From Panulirus ornatus (lineage: Eukaryota; Arthropoda; Malacostraca; Decapoda; Palinuridae): a stretch of 64,000 bases of DNA. The position numbers were made by a program, and so were the translations under genes. Of this stretch, positions 25,233 through 35,854 are shown piece after piece; positions within the stretch are counted from its first letter, which is position 1, and each line of letters begins with the position of its first letter. Location: NCBI RefSeq assembly GCF_036320965.1, contig NC_092261.1, positions 18,074,646-18,138,645 on the forward strand. The letters run 5' to 3'. Under the pieces are notes generated by a model. It searched no databases. It had not been told where the DNA came from and saw only the letters and a program-made list of their open reading frames with translations.

Positions 25233-26481
25233 AACGTCACCCCTATTGAACCAAATTAAGAGTAACTTATCTCCCGCCAGAGGATGAGGGGAGGAAAGAG
25301 AACCACATGTGCTGCCTAATGTCCCGCTACGATATGAAGGCATAACTCTAAGCTCAATCATTTCTATAACACTTTATATCGTGATATCTGCCTTTGTCTA
25401 ACACATTTGAGGCATTGATGTAAGCTCCCTATCATTCGGTACCATTTAGTTACAGCACTTGCAAAAAAAGAAAAATGGTTCTGTTGATTAATGTGCAAAT
25501 TTATACAAAACATCCCCAAATCTAATCAGTCTGTCATCTCTCTCAGACCGTAGTTATGGTGTGACTATAAAGTCTAAAAAGAAAGGAGTCTAGACAGACA
25601 GACAGACGCACGGATGATGGCATAACATCCCACATTTACTCTGTGTGGCGGCGAGACACAGAAATACCTTCAAAACTTAGCTAAAGCTAGAGTAACCAAG
25701 GATTGTAACTGCAAGGCAATGGTGTGGATATTCGACCCCTCTCGTTACAAGCTGACGCACCGGGGGCAATCTAATGCCACATGAATGATGTGTGTGTGTG
25801 TGTGTGTGTGTGTGTTTAAGGGGATAATGACGTGTGATATAATTGATGCCAACTACTGACAACAAGAAGAACGAAACGGCTCCACGATTAAGTGACTAAG
25901 GGGAGGTGGGAATATGAATGCCAACAGGCAAGGTTCCTAGCTTTGGTAAATGTTTTCTATAAGTGTATGATGGTTAGATGAATAAACAAACAAAAACAAT
26001 GTTGTCTGATAAAGTCTGAAAAAACAAAACGAAAGAATTCCTGTGAAGGCTGTGTGTTGCCCGACCACCGCACGGCTGACTTGCATTACGTGTTAATGCT
26101 GAATTGTCGTGACATTTACATAGAATTTTTAACCCCTCGCTACCATGTTATTCTTTCCCTTTATTATTTGCCACCGACATAGCCCAGGAAGCTGCTTGCT
26201 CCAGTCGAAAGTTATGCAGGTTCAGCAAGATATCTAATGCTATGTAAAGGCATTAGATTGACTAAAGTTTTACACCGACAAGGTAATATTTTTTTTTTCC
26301 ACCAGAAAGAAAAGTGTGCAAGAAATACGTACATATCACTGTTGATAGATAGTCGTCCCTATCTGTGTGTCGGGTCAAGTGATCCTCCCCAGGAGCAGTT
26401 GTATGATTAAACACACAAGCCAAATGTTTTCAAATTTACGGTACGAAATCATATCAAGCCTGTGATTTCGAATTGAAGATG
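25230..26481. repeat. No gene; short (GT)n at 25789-25816
   Basis: Single-copy-looking DNA apart from its duplicate at 29902-31180. No coding similarity seen. Confidence 0.6.
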
Positions 26482-26633
26482 CCTAACCCTTGGGTAGATA
26501 CCTAACCCTTGGGTAGATACCAAACCCTTGGGTAGATATCAAACCCTTGGGTAGATATCAAACCCTTGGGTAGATACCAAGCCCTTGGGTAGATACCTAA
26601 CCCTTGGGTAGATACTTAACCCTTTGGTAATTA
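26482..26633 (+). repeat. 19-bp minisatellite, about 8 units (cctaacccttgggtagata)
   Basis: Units start every 19 bp from 26482. The first bases vary (cctaa, ccaaa, tcaaa, ccaag, cttaa) while cccttgggtagata is constant. The last unit is degenerate. The paralogous array in duplication unit 2 has about 18 units. Confidence 0.95.
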
Positions 26634-27105
26634 TGCTGAAAAGAAAGTGAAATGTCTACCAAATGTAAGCTGACACAAGTCAGTGTTTCTTTCCCTGCAT
26701 ATTTCGTCCAGATTTCCTTGTTCAACTTTGGCAAAGAAATACGAATCTTGGGTCGGCTTCTTTGATCTCTTGCTTTTCTGGCAGCCTTTACCGCACAGTA
26801 ACGTTGGCGCCATGCTGCTGCTTTTTTACAACGTATGTGTCCTCTTGCTCTTTGATCTCTTGAGCTGGTTGCAAAAAACCAGGACCTCTTTACAAGCGGT
26901 AGCTATGCATGCACCAAACGCTGGCCTGAATTGCCGGGTAGCGATTACGGAGGAAAAATGAAGTGTTGGCATGGTACTGGGTGCCATTCCAGGCGGACTA
27001 ATCAGCCAGATACTGAATAGTGAAGCGCCCATTTTCGTTCTCATTTTGTGGTCAGAGAATGTTTGGTAGACTAGGATGAAGTCTAAATAACAAGCTGTCA
27101 TAAGC
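26600..27105 (-). pseudogene. Unrecognised coding remnant, possibly a decayed THAP-like domain
   Basis: Minus-strand frames here and in the duplicate (31486-31764) differ by a 1-bp indel near 26800/31697. Read across frames they give YCAVK then GCQ, a Lys/Arg-rich stretch, PKLNKEIRTKYAGKE, and VCQL near a His. The order C-x(2-4)-C, basic, PK, C-x2-H loosely resembles a C2CH THAP zinc finger. It needs at least two frame changes, so this is a weak suggestion. The larger frame 27101-26826 matches nothing I know. Confidence 0.25.
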
Positions 27106-27239
27106 CATACTTAAATGGCAATAAGCTACATATAAAACACACAGGGATTTTGTTCCATACATAATTGTCGCAAAATTGTATATGTAAAAATGTTATGATA
27201 CAGTCTTATGTTTATATACAGATGGGCTTTCGTATGTGC

Positions 27240-27240
<1 letters not shown>

Positions 27241-27312
<72 letters not shown>
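27241..27312. repeat. (TA)n microsatellite, LINE 3' tail
   Basis: About 36 TA units followed by TATTATA repeats adjoin the 3' end of LINE copy 3. The duplicate is at about 32132-32200. Confidence 0.95.
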
Positions 27313-27318
<6 letters not shown>

Positions 27319-27340
27319 TATATTATATTTTTCTATTATA

Positions 27341-29302
27341 CTTTGTCACTGTCTCCTGCGTTAGCGAGGCAGCGCAAGGAAACACGAAAAAATGGTCCGA
27401 CCCACCCACATACACACGTATATACATACACGTCCACACACGCACATATACATACCTATACATTTCAATGTACTCATACATATGCATACACAGACAAATA
27501 CATGTATATACATGTACATATTTATACTTGCTGCCCCTAGGCATTCCCATCGCCACCCCGCCACACATGAATTGGCTCCCCCTCCCCCCCAGCACGCGCG
27601 CGATGTAGCGCTAGGAAAAGACAACAAAGGCCACATTCGTTCACACTCAGTCTCTAGCTGTCATGTGTAATGCACCGAAACTACACCTCCCTTTCCATAC
27701 CCAGGCCCACAAAACTTTCCATGGTTTACCCCAGACACTCCACATGTCCTGGTTCAATCCATTAACAGCACGTCGACACCGGTATACCACATCGTTCCAA
27801 ATCACTCTATTCCTTGCACGCCTTCCACCCTCCGGCACGTCCAAGCCCCGATCGCTAAAAATTTTTCACTCCATCCTTCCACCTTCAATTTGGTCTCCCA
27901 CTTCTCGTTCCCTCCACCTCTGACACATATATCCTTTTTGTCAATCTTTCATCACTCATTCTCTCCGTGTGACCAAACCATTTCAATACATCCTCTTCTG
28001 CTTTCTCAATCACATTCTTTTCATGAATACACATCTCTCTTACCCTTCCATTACTTACTCGATCAAACCACCTCACACCACATATTGTCCTCAAACATCT
28101 CATTTCCAACACATCCATCCCTCCTCCGAACAACCCCATCTGTAGCCTACGCCTCGCAACTATATATCATTGTTGGAACCACTATTCCTTCAAACATACC
28201 CATTTTTGCTTTCCGAGATAATGTTCTCACCTTCCACACATTCTTCAAAGCCCTCAGAACCTTCGCCCCCTCCCCCACCCTGTGTCTCACTTCCTTTTCC
28301 ATGGTTCCGTCCGCTGTTAAATCCGCTCTCAGATATCTAAAACACTTCACTTCCTCCAGTTTTTCTCCATTCAAACTTACCTTCCAATTGACTTGTCCTT
28401 AAACCCTACTGTACCTAATAACCTTGCTTTTATTTACATTTACTCTCAGCTTTCTTCTTTCACACACTTTACCAAACTCAGTCACCAGCTTCTGTAGTTT
28501 CTCACCCGAATCAGCAACCAGCGCTGTATCATCAGCGAACAGCAACTGACTCCATTCCCAAGCCCTCTCATCCACAACAGACTGCATACTTGCCTGTCTC
28601 TCCAAAACTTTTGCATTCACTTCCCTAACAACCCCATCCATAAACAAATTAAACAACCATGGAGACATCACACACCCTTGCCGCAAACCGACATTCACTG
28701 GGAACCAATAACTTTCCTCTCTTCCCACTCGTACACATGCCTTACATCCTCGATAAAAACTTTTCACTGCTTCAAGCAACTTGTCTCCCACACCATATAT
28801 TCTTAATACCTTCCACAGAGCATCTATATCAACTCTACCATATGCCTTCTCCAGTTTCATAAATGCTACATACAAATCCATTTGTTTTCCTAAATATTTC
28901 TCTTATACATTCTTGAGAAAACCTGATCCACACATCCTCTACCACTTCTGAAACCACACTGCTCTTCCCCAGTCTGATGCTATGTACATGCATTCATCCT
29001 CTCAATCAGTACCCTCCCATATGATTTCCCAGGAATAATCGACAAACTTATACCTCTGTAATTTGAGCACACTCTTATCCCCTTTGCCTTTGTACAATGG
29101 CACTGTGGAAGCATTCCGCCAATCCTCAGGCACCTCACCATGAATCATGCATACATTAAATAACCTTACCAACCAGTCAACAAGACTGTCACCCCTTTTT
29201 TAATAAATTCCACTGCAATACCATCCAAACCCGCTGCCTTGCCGGATTTCATCTTCCGCAAAGCTTTTACTACCTCTTCTCTGTTTACCAAATAATTTTC
29301 CC
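27341..29302 (-). mobile_element. RTE/CFDP2-like LINE copy 3 (hybrid made by duplication)
   Basis: The 3' UTR is the long form (27341 to about 27780). The C-terminal domain is in pieces (about 28374-27647), followed by an RT palm in one frame (28881-28399: [59 protein letters not shown]). Motif A has MKLEKAYG, so its Asp residues are altered, while the FADD pair is intact. Up to 29041 it matches copy 4. From 29051 to 29302 it matches copy 2 instead, including the same truncation point, so it is a hybrid of the two. Frame breaks lie near 28905 and 28390, plus an in-frame stop in the C-terminal region near 28140. Confidence 0.92.
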
Positions 29303-29708
29303 CGGTATTGAATTATTCATTTAATCAATCATAACGCAGTGGTATATCATGCTACTTTCTCAACTATTGATCTCTCCCTGGCCATGAGAGATTTCATGAG
29401 AATTTTCATATTCTTCAATATCAGGAATAAAATAGACATGATAAGTCGATAGGCTGGAATTCAAGTTTATCCTTATTATTGTCTTTATAGCAAAAAGTGA
29501 AGGGATGTATGTCGTTGGTGAAGGGATGAATGTTCATTTTACCTAATGACTTCCTTGTAAAAATTAAGTTTATGCTCATTGATCGTGCAACATATTTTCT
29601 GTTTTCCTGCCGGCGTGTACCGGAGGGAGTGGAGGGTGGGGAGAGAGCCTTTGCTATGGTATCCTTTTCCTCTAATGCTTTCAGGGTTTCATTTTATCTA
29701 TCGTTAAG

Positions 29709-29757
29709 TCCAGCCACCTCGCTTGAAACCTGGGACTGTGTTGTCTGTGTATCTATG

Positions 29758-29841
<84 letters not shown>

Positions 29842-29854
29842 CGCATCATTAGTA

Positions 29855-29901
<47 letters not shown>
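29709..29901 (+). repeat. Conserved leader, (CT)n and (CA)n (duplicate copy)
   Basis: (CT)n is at 29761-29838 and (CA)n about 29855-29901. Paralogous to 25030-25229; the leader has lost one base (ccagccacctcg). Confidence 0.93.
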
Positions 29902-29905
<4 letters not shown>

Positions 29906-31180
29906 AACGTCACCCCAATTGAACCAAATTAAGAGTAACTTATCTCCCGCCAGAGGATGAGGGGAGGAAAGAGAACCACATGTGCTGCCTAATGTTCCGC
30001 TACGATATGAAGGCATAACTCTAAGCTCAATCATTTCTATAACATTTTATATCGTGATATCTGCCTTTGTCTTAAACATTCGAGGCATTGATGTAAGCTC
30101 CCTATCATTCGGTACCATTTAGTTACAGCACTTGCAAAAAAAGAAAAAAAAAAATGGTTCTGTTGATTAATGTGCAAATTTATACAAAACATCCCCAAAT
30201 CTAATCAGTCTGTCATCTCTCTCAGACCGTAGTTATGGTGTGACTATAAAGTCTAAAAAGAAAGGAGTCTAGACAGACAGACAGACGCACGGATGATGGC
30301 ATAACATCCCACATTTACTCTGTGTGGCGGCGAGACACAGAAATACCTTCAAAACTTAGCTAAAGCTAGAGTAACCAAGGATTGTAACTGCAAGGCAATG
30401 GTGTGGATATTCGACCCCTCTCGTTACAAGCTGACGCACCGGGGGCAATCTAATGCCACATGAATGATGTGTGTGTGTGTGTGTGTGTGTGTGTTTAAGG
30501 GGATAATGACGTGTGATATAGTTGATGCCAACTACTGACAACAAGAAGAACGAAACGGCTCCACGATTAAGTGACTAAGGGGAGGTGGGAATATGAATGC
30601 CAACAGGCAAGGTTCCTAGCTTTGGTAAATGTTTTCTACAAGTGTATGATGGTTAGATGAATAAACAAACAAAAACAATGTTGTCTGATAAAGTCTGAAA
30701 AGACAAAACGAAAGAATTCCTGTGAAGGCTGTGTGTGGCCCGACCACCGCACGGCTGACTTGCATTACGTGTTAATGCTGAATTGTCGTGACATTTACAT
30801 AGAATTCTTAACCCCTCGCTACCATGTTATTCTTTCCCTTTATTATTTGCCACCGACATAGCCCAGGAAGCTGCTTGCTCCAGTCGGAGTTATGCAGGTT
30901 CAGCAAGATATCTAATGCTATGTAAAGGTAGACTATGCTATTATCTTGGGTTAGATTGACTAGAATTTTACACCGACAAGGTAATATTTTTTTTTTTCCA
31001 CCAAAAAGAAAAGTGTGCAAGAAACACGTACATATCACTGTTGATGGACAGTCGTCCCTATCTGTGTGTCGGGTCAAGTGATCCTCCCCAGGAGCAGTTG
31101 TATGCTTAAACACACAAGCCAACTGTTTTCAAATTTACGGTACGAAATCATATCAAGCCTGTGATTTCGAATTGAAGATG
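29902..31180. repeat. No gene; (GT)n at 30466-30495
   Basis: Paralogous to 25230-26481. Differences include a longer A-run near 30135 and a small insertion near 30925-30950. Confidence 0.6.
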
Positions 31181-31520
31181 CCTAACCCTTGGGGAGATAC
31201 CTAATCCTTGGGTAGATACTTAACCCTTGGGTAGATACCAAACCCTTGGGTAGATATCAAACCCTTGGGTAGATACCTAACCCTTGGGTAGATATCAAAC
31301 CCTTGGGTAGATATCAAACCCTTGGGTAGATATCAAACCCTTGGGTAGATACCTAACCCTTGGGTAGATACCAAGAATTTGGGTAGATACGTAACCCATG
31401 GGTAAATACCAAACCCTTGGGTAGATATGAGACCCTTGGGAAGATACCAAACCCTTGGGTAGATACCAAGCCCTTGGGTAGATACCTAACCCTTGGGTAG
31501 ATACTTAACCCTTTGGTAAT
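31181..31520 (+). repeat. 19-bp minisatellite, about 18 units
   Basis: Same unit as 26482-26633. Consecutive starts from 31181 to 31504 fit 19 bp throughout. Several internal units carry private changes (aagaatttgggtaga, acccatgggtaaata, gagacccttgggaaga), so the array did not grow only by very recent slippage. Confidence 0.95.
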
Positions 31521-31990
31521 TATGCTGAAAAGAAAGTGAAATGTCTACCAAATGTAAGCTGACACACATCAGTGTTTCTTTCCCTGCATATTTCGTCCGG
31601 ATTTCCTTGTTCAACTTTGGCAAAGAAATACGAATCTTGGGTCGGCTTCTTTGATCTCTTGCTTTTCTGGCAGCCTTTACCGCACAGTAACGTTGGCCGC
31701 CATGCTGCTGCTTTTTTACAACGTATGTGTCCTCTTGCTCTTTGATCTCTTGAGCTGGTTGCAAAAAACCAGGACCTCTTTACAAGCGGTAGCTATGCAT
31801 GCACCAAACGCTGGCCTGAATTGCCGGTAGCGATTACGGAGGAAAAATGAAGTGTTGGCATGGTACTGGGTGCCATTCCAGGCGGACTAATCAGCCAGAT
31901 ACTGAATAGTGAAGCGCCCATTTTCGTTCTCATTTTGTGGTCAGAGAATGTTTGGTAGACTAGGATGAAGTCTAAATAACAAGCTGTCAT
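31486..31990 (-). pseudogene. Duplicate of the unrecognised coding remnant
   Basis: Paralogous to 26600-27105. Here the frame MQPAQEIKEQED, then RYCAVKAARKARD, then PKLNKEIRTKYAGKET stays open for 92 codons because of one extra C near 31697. The same weak THAP-like reading applies. No function can be assigned. Confidence 0.25.
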
Positions 31991-32128
31991 AAGCCATACT
32001 TAAATGGCAATAAGCTACATATAAAACACACATGGATTTAGTTGCATATACAATTGTCACAAAATTGTATATGTAGAAATGTTATGATACAGTCTTATGT
32101 TTATATACAGATGGGCTTTCGTATGTGC

Positions 32129-32131
<3 letters not shown>

Positions 32132-32200
<69 letters not shown>
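32132..32200. repeat. (TA)n microsatellite, LINE 3' tail
   Basis: Paralogous to 27241-27312, followed by the same TATTATA spacer. Confidence 0.95.
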
Positions 32201-32204
<4 letters not shown>

Positions 32205-32226
32205 TATATTATATTTTTATATTATG

Positions 32227-34400
32227 CTTTGTCACTGTCTCCTGCGTTAGCGAGGCAGCGCAAGGAAACACGAAAAAATGGTCCGACCCATCCACATACA
32301 CACGTATATACATACACGCCCACACACGCACATATTGTACATACCTATACATTCCAATGTACACATACATATGCATACACAGACAAATACATGTATATAC
32401 ATGTACATATTTATACTTGCTGCCCCCAGGCATTCCCATCGCCACCCCGCCACACCTGAATTGGCACCCACTCCCCCAGCACGCGCGCGATGTAGCGCTA
32501 GGAAAAGACAACAAAGGCCACATTCGTTCACACTCAGTCTCTAGCTGTCATGTGTAATGCACCGAAACTGCAGCTCCCTTTCCATATCCAGGCCAACTAA
32601 ACTTTCCATGGTTTACCCCAGACACTCCACATGTCCTGGTTCAATCCATTGACAGCACGTCGACACCGGTATACCACATCGTTCCAAATCACTCTATTCC
32701 TTGCACGCCTTCCACCCTCCGGCACGTCCAAGCCCCGATCGCTAAAAATTTTTCACTCCATCCTTCCACCTTCAATTTGGTCTTCCACTTCTCGTTCCCT
32801 CCACCTCTGACACATATATCCTTTTTGTCAATCTTTCATCACTCATTCTCTCCGTGTGACCAAACCATTTCAATACATCCTCTTCTGCTTTCTCAATTAC
32901 ATTCTTTTCATGAATACACATCTCTCTTACCCTTCCATTACTTACTCGATCAAACCACCTCACACCACATATTGTCCTCAAACATCTCATTTCCAACACA
33001 TCCATCCTCCTCCGAACAACCCCATCTGTAGCCTACGCCTCGCAACTATATATCATTGTTGGAACCACTATTCCTTCAAACATACCCATTTTTGCTTTCC
33101 GAGATAATGTTCTCACCTTCCACACATTCTTCAAAGCCCTCAGAACCTTCGCCCCCTCCCCCACCCTGTGTCTCACTTCCTCTTCCATGGTTCCGTCCGC
33201 TGTTAAATCCGCTCTCAGATATCTAAAACACTTCACTTCCTCCAGTTTTTCTCCATTCAAACTTACCTTCCAATTGACTTGTCCTTAAACCCTACTGTAC
33301 ATAATAACCTTGCTTTTATTTACATTTACTCTCAGCTTTCTTCTTTCACACACTTTACCAAACTCAGTCACCAGCTTCTGTAGTTTCTCACCCGAATCAG
33401 CAACCAGCGCTGTATCACCAGCGAACAGCAACTGACTCCATTCCCAAGCCCTCTCATCCACAACAGACTGCATACTTGCCTGTCTCTCCAAAACTTTTGC
33501 ATTCACTTTCCTAACAACCCCATCCATAAACAAATTAAACAACCATGGAGACATCACACACCCTTGCCGCAAACCGACATTCACTGGGAACCAATAACTT
33601 TCCTCTCTTCCCACTCGTACACATGCCTTACATCCTCGATAAAAACTTTTCACTGCTTCAAGCAACTTGTCTCCCACACCATATATTCTTAATACCTTCC
33701 ACAGAGCATCTATATCAACTCTACCATATGCCTTCTCCAGTTTCATAAATGCTACATACAAATCCATTTGTTTTCCTAAATATTTCTCTTATACATTCTT
33801 GAGAAAACCTGATCCACACATCCTCTACCACTTCTGAAACCACACTGCTCTTCCCCAGTCTGATGCTATGTACATGCATTCATCCTCTCAATCAGTACCC
33901 TCCCATATGATTTCCCAGGAATAATCGACAAACTTACACCTCTGTAATTTGAACGCTCACCTTTATCCCCTTTGCCTTTGTATAACTGCACTATGCATGC
34001 ATTCCACCAATCCTCAGGCACTTCACCATGAACCATACATACAGTGAATATCCTCACCAACCAGCCAACAACAGTCACCTCCATTCTTAACAGATCCCAC
34101 TGCAATACCATCCAAACCCGCCGCCTTGCCGGCTTCAATCTTCCGCAAAGCTTTCACTACCTCTTCTCTGTTTACCAAACTATTCTCCCTGACCCTCTCA
34201 TTTCGCACACCACCTCGACCAAAACACCCTATACCTGTCACTCTATAACTAACATATTCAACAAACCTTCATAATACTCACTCCATCTCCTTCTCATATC
34301 ACCACTACTTGTTATTACCTCCTCATTAGCCCTCTTCACCGATGTTCCCATTTGTTCTCTTGTCTTACGCACTTTATTTGCCTCCTTCCAAAACATCTTT
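32227..34400 (-). mobile_element. RTE/CFDP2-like LINE copy 4, 3' part
   Basis: Long 3' UTR (32227 to about 32650), C-terminal domain (33260-32772 in two frames), RT palm (33767-33285), fingers (34138-33866: EVPEDWWNACIVQLYKGKGD) and pre-RT linker (34241-34023: NREEVVKALRKIEAGKAAGL). Up to 33927 it is nearly identical to copy 3. Beyond that it continues as an independent LINE. The FADD pair reads FAGD here (near 33419), a catalytic Asp lost after the duplication because copy 3 keeps it. Copy 5 interrupts it at 34401, and it resumes at 35489. Confidence 0.92.
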
Positions 34401-35488
34401 TTTATTTATTTTATTTATTATACTTTGTCGCTGTCTCCCGCGTTTGCGAGGTAGCGCAAGGAAACAGACGAAAGAAATGGCCCACCCCCCATACACATGT
34501 ATATACATACGTCCACACACGCAAATATACATACCTACACAGCTTTCCATGGTTTACCCCAGACGCTTCACATGCCTTGATTCAATCCACTGACAGCACG
34601 TCAACCCCGGTATACCACATCGCTCCAATTCACTCTATTCCTTGCCCTCCTTTCACCCTCCTGCATGTTCAGGCCCCGATCACACAAAATCTTTTTCACT
34701 CCATCTTTCCATCTCCAATTTGGTCTCCCTCTTCTCCTCGTTCCCTCCACCTCCGACACGTATATCCTCTTGGTCAATCTTTCCTCACTCATTCTCTCCA
34801 TGTGCCCAAACCACTTCAAAACACCCTCTTCTGCTCTCTCAACCACGCTCTTTTTATTTCCACACATCTCTCTTACCCTTACGTTACTCACTCGATCAAA
34901 CCACCTCACACCACACATTGTCCTCAAACATCTCATTTCCAGCACATCCATCCTCCTGCGCACAACTCTATCCATAGCCCACGCCTCGCAACCATACAAC
35001 ATTGTTGGAACCACTATTCCTTCAAACATACCCATTTTTGCTTTCCGAGATAATGTTCTCGACTTCCACACATTCTTCAAGGCCCCCAGAATTTTCGCCC
35101 CCTCCCCCACCCTATGATCCACTTCCGCTTCCATGGTTCCATCCGCTGCCAGATCCACTCCCAGATATCTAAAACACTTCACTTCCACCAGTTTTTCTCC
35201 ATTCAAACTCACCTCCCAATTGACTTGACCCTCAACCCTACTGTACCTAATAACCTTGCTCTTATTCACATTTACTCTTAACTTTCTTCTTCACACACTT
35301 TACCAAACTCAGTCACCAGCTTCTGCAGTTTCTCACATGAATCAGCCACCAGCGCTGTATCATCAGCGAACAACAACTGACTCACTTCCCAAGCTCTCTC
35401 ATCCCCAACAGACTTCATACTTGCCCCTCTTTCCAAAACTCTTGCATTTACCTCCCTAACAACCCCATCCATAAACAAATTAAACAAC
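34401..35488 (-). mobile_element. RTE/CFDP2-like LINE copy 5, nested inside copy 4
   Basis: A 5'-truncated insertion. Its 3' tail (ttatttatttta-type) is at 34401-34422, a short-form 3' UTR runs to about 34600, and the coding remnant extends from 35487 (MFNLFMDGVVREVNARVLER) to the stop at 34601. [13 protein letters not shown] is intact near 35370, with a 1-bp deletion near 35290. The C-terminal domain (35269-34601, 222 codons open) is the best preserved of this domain in the window and ends DVVYRG. Flanking copy 4 sequence is repeated on both sides (catcttttttatt at 34394 and catctttttatt at 35489). This looks like a target-site duplication. Confidence 0.92.
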
Positions 35489-35854
35489 CATCTTTTTATT
35501 CTCCCTAAAATTTAATGATACTCTCTCACCCCAACTCTCATTTGCTCTCATTTTCACCTCTTGCACCTTTTCTCTTGACCTCCTGCCTGCACAATTTCCT
35601 TGAAAAGATCGTCCAAATGCCTCTCCCTCCTCTTCCACTAATAACCTTACCCCTTCATCCCACCACTCACTACCCTTTCTAATCTGCCCACCTCCCATAT
35701 TTCTCATGGCATAAGCATCGTTTGCGCAAGCCATCACTGCTTCCTTAAATACATACCATTCCTCCCCCACTCCCCTTGCGTCCTTTGCTCTCACCTCTTT
35801 ACATTCTACACTCAGTCTCTCCTGGTACTTCTTCACACAAGTCTCGTTCCGAAG
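35489..35854 (-). mobile_element. RTE/CFDP2-like LINE copy 4, 5' part
   Basis: Continues copy 4 beyond the nested insertion. The minus frame 35836-35480 reads KKYQERLSVECKEVRAKDAR, GVGEEWYVFKEAVMACANDA, GSEWWDEGVRLLVEE and SLNFRENKKM. This is the linker between the endonuclease and RT domains. It ends abruptly near 35854, where the sequence turns into a + strand LINE. Confidence 0.9.

Larger units (their letters stand above)
24371..29041. repeat. Tandem segmental duplication, unit 1
   Basis: About 4.67 kb: the 5' part of LINE copy 2, about 2.7 kb of non-LINE DNA (24633-27340), and the 3' part of a LINE copy up to 29041. The next 4.9 kb repeats the same order. By eye the non-LINE parts differ by roughly 15-20 substitutions over about 2.1 kb plus a few small indels. 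Confidence 0.93.
29042..33927. repeat. Tandem segmental duplication, unit 2
   Basis: Same order as unit 1: copy 2-type LINE 5' end (29042-29302), non-LINE DNA (29303-32226), and LINE copy 4's 3' part. About 4.89 kb. Most of the extra 215 bp is ten additional 19-bp units in the minisatellite at 31181. Confidence 0.93.

Noticed and set aside
26482..26633. Telomeric repeat (contains cctaaccc)
   Set aside because: The period is 19 bp, not 5 or 6, and only some units have cctaa. Arthropod telomeres are typically TTAGG arrays.
31181..31520. CRISPR-like array of 19-bp repeats
   Set aside because: Units are directly adjacent with no spacers, and the genome is clearly eukaryotic.
27335..34400. Craniofacial development protein 2 as a host gene
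   Set aside because: The similarity is to the LINE-encoded protein that carries this annotation. There are multiple broken copies, with endonuclease and RT motifs and 3' UTR tails.
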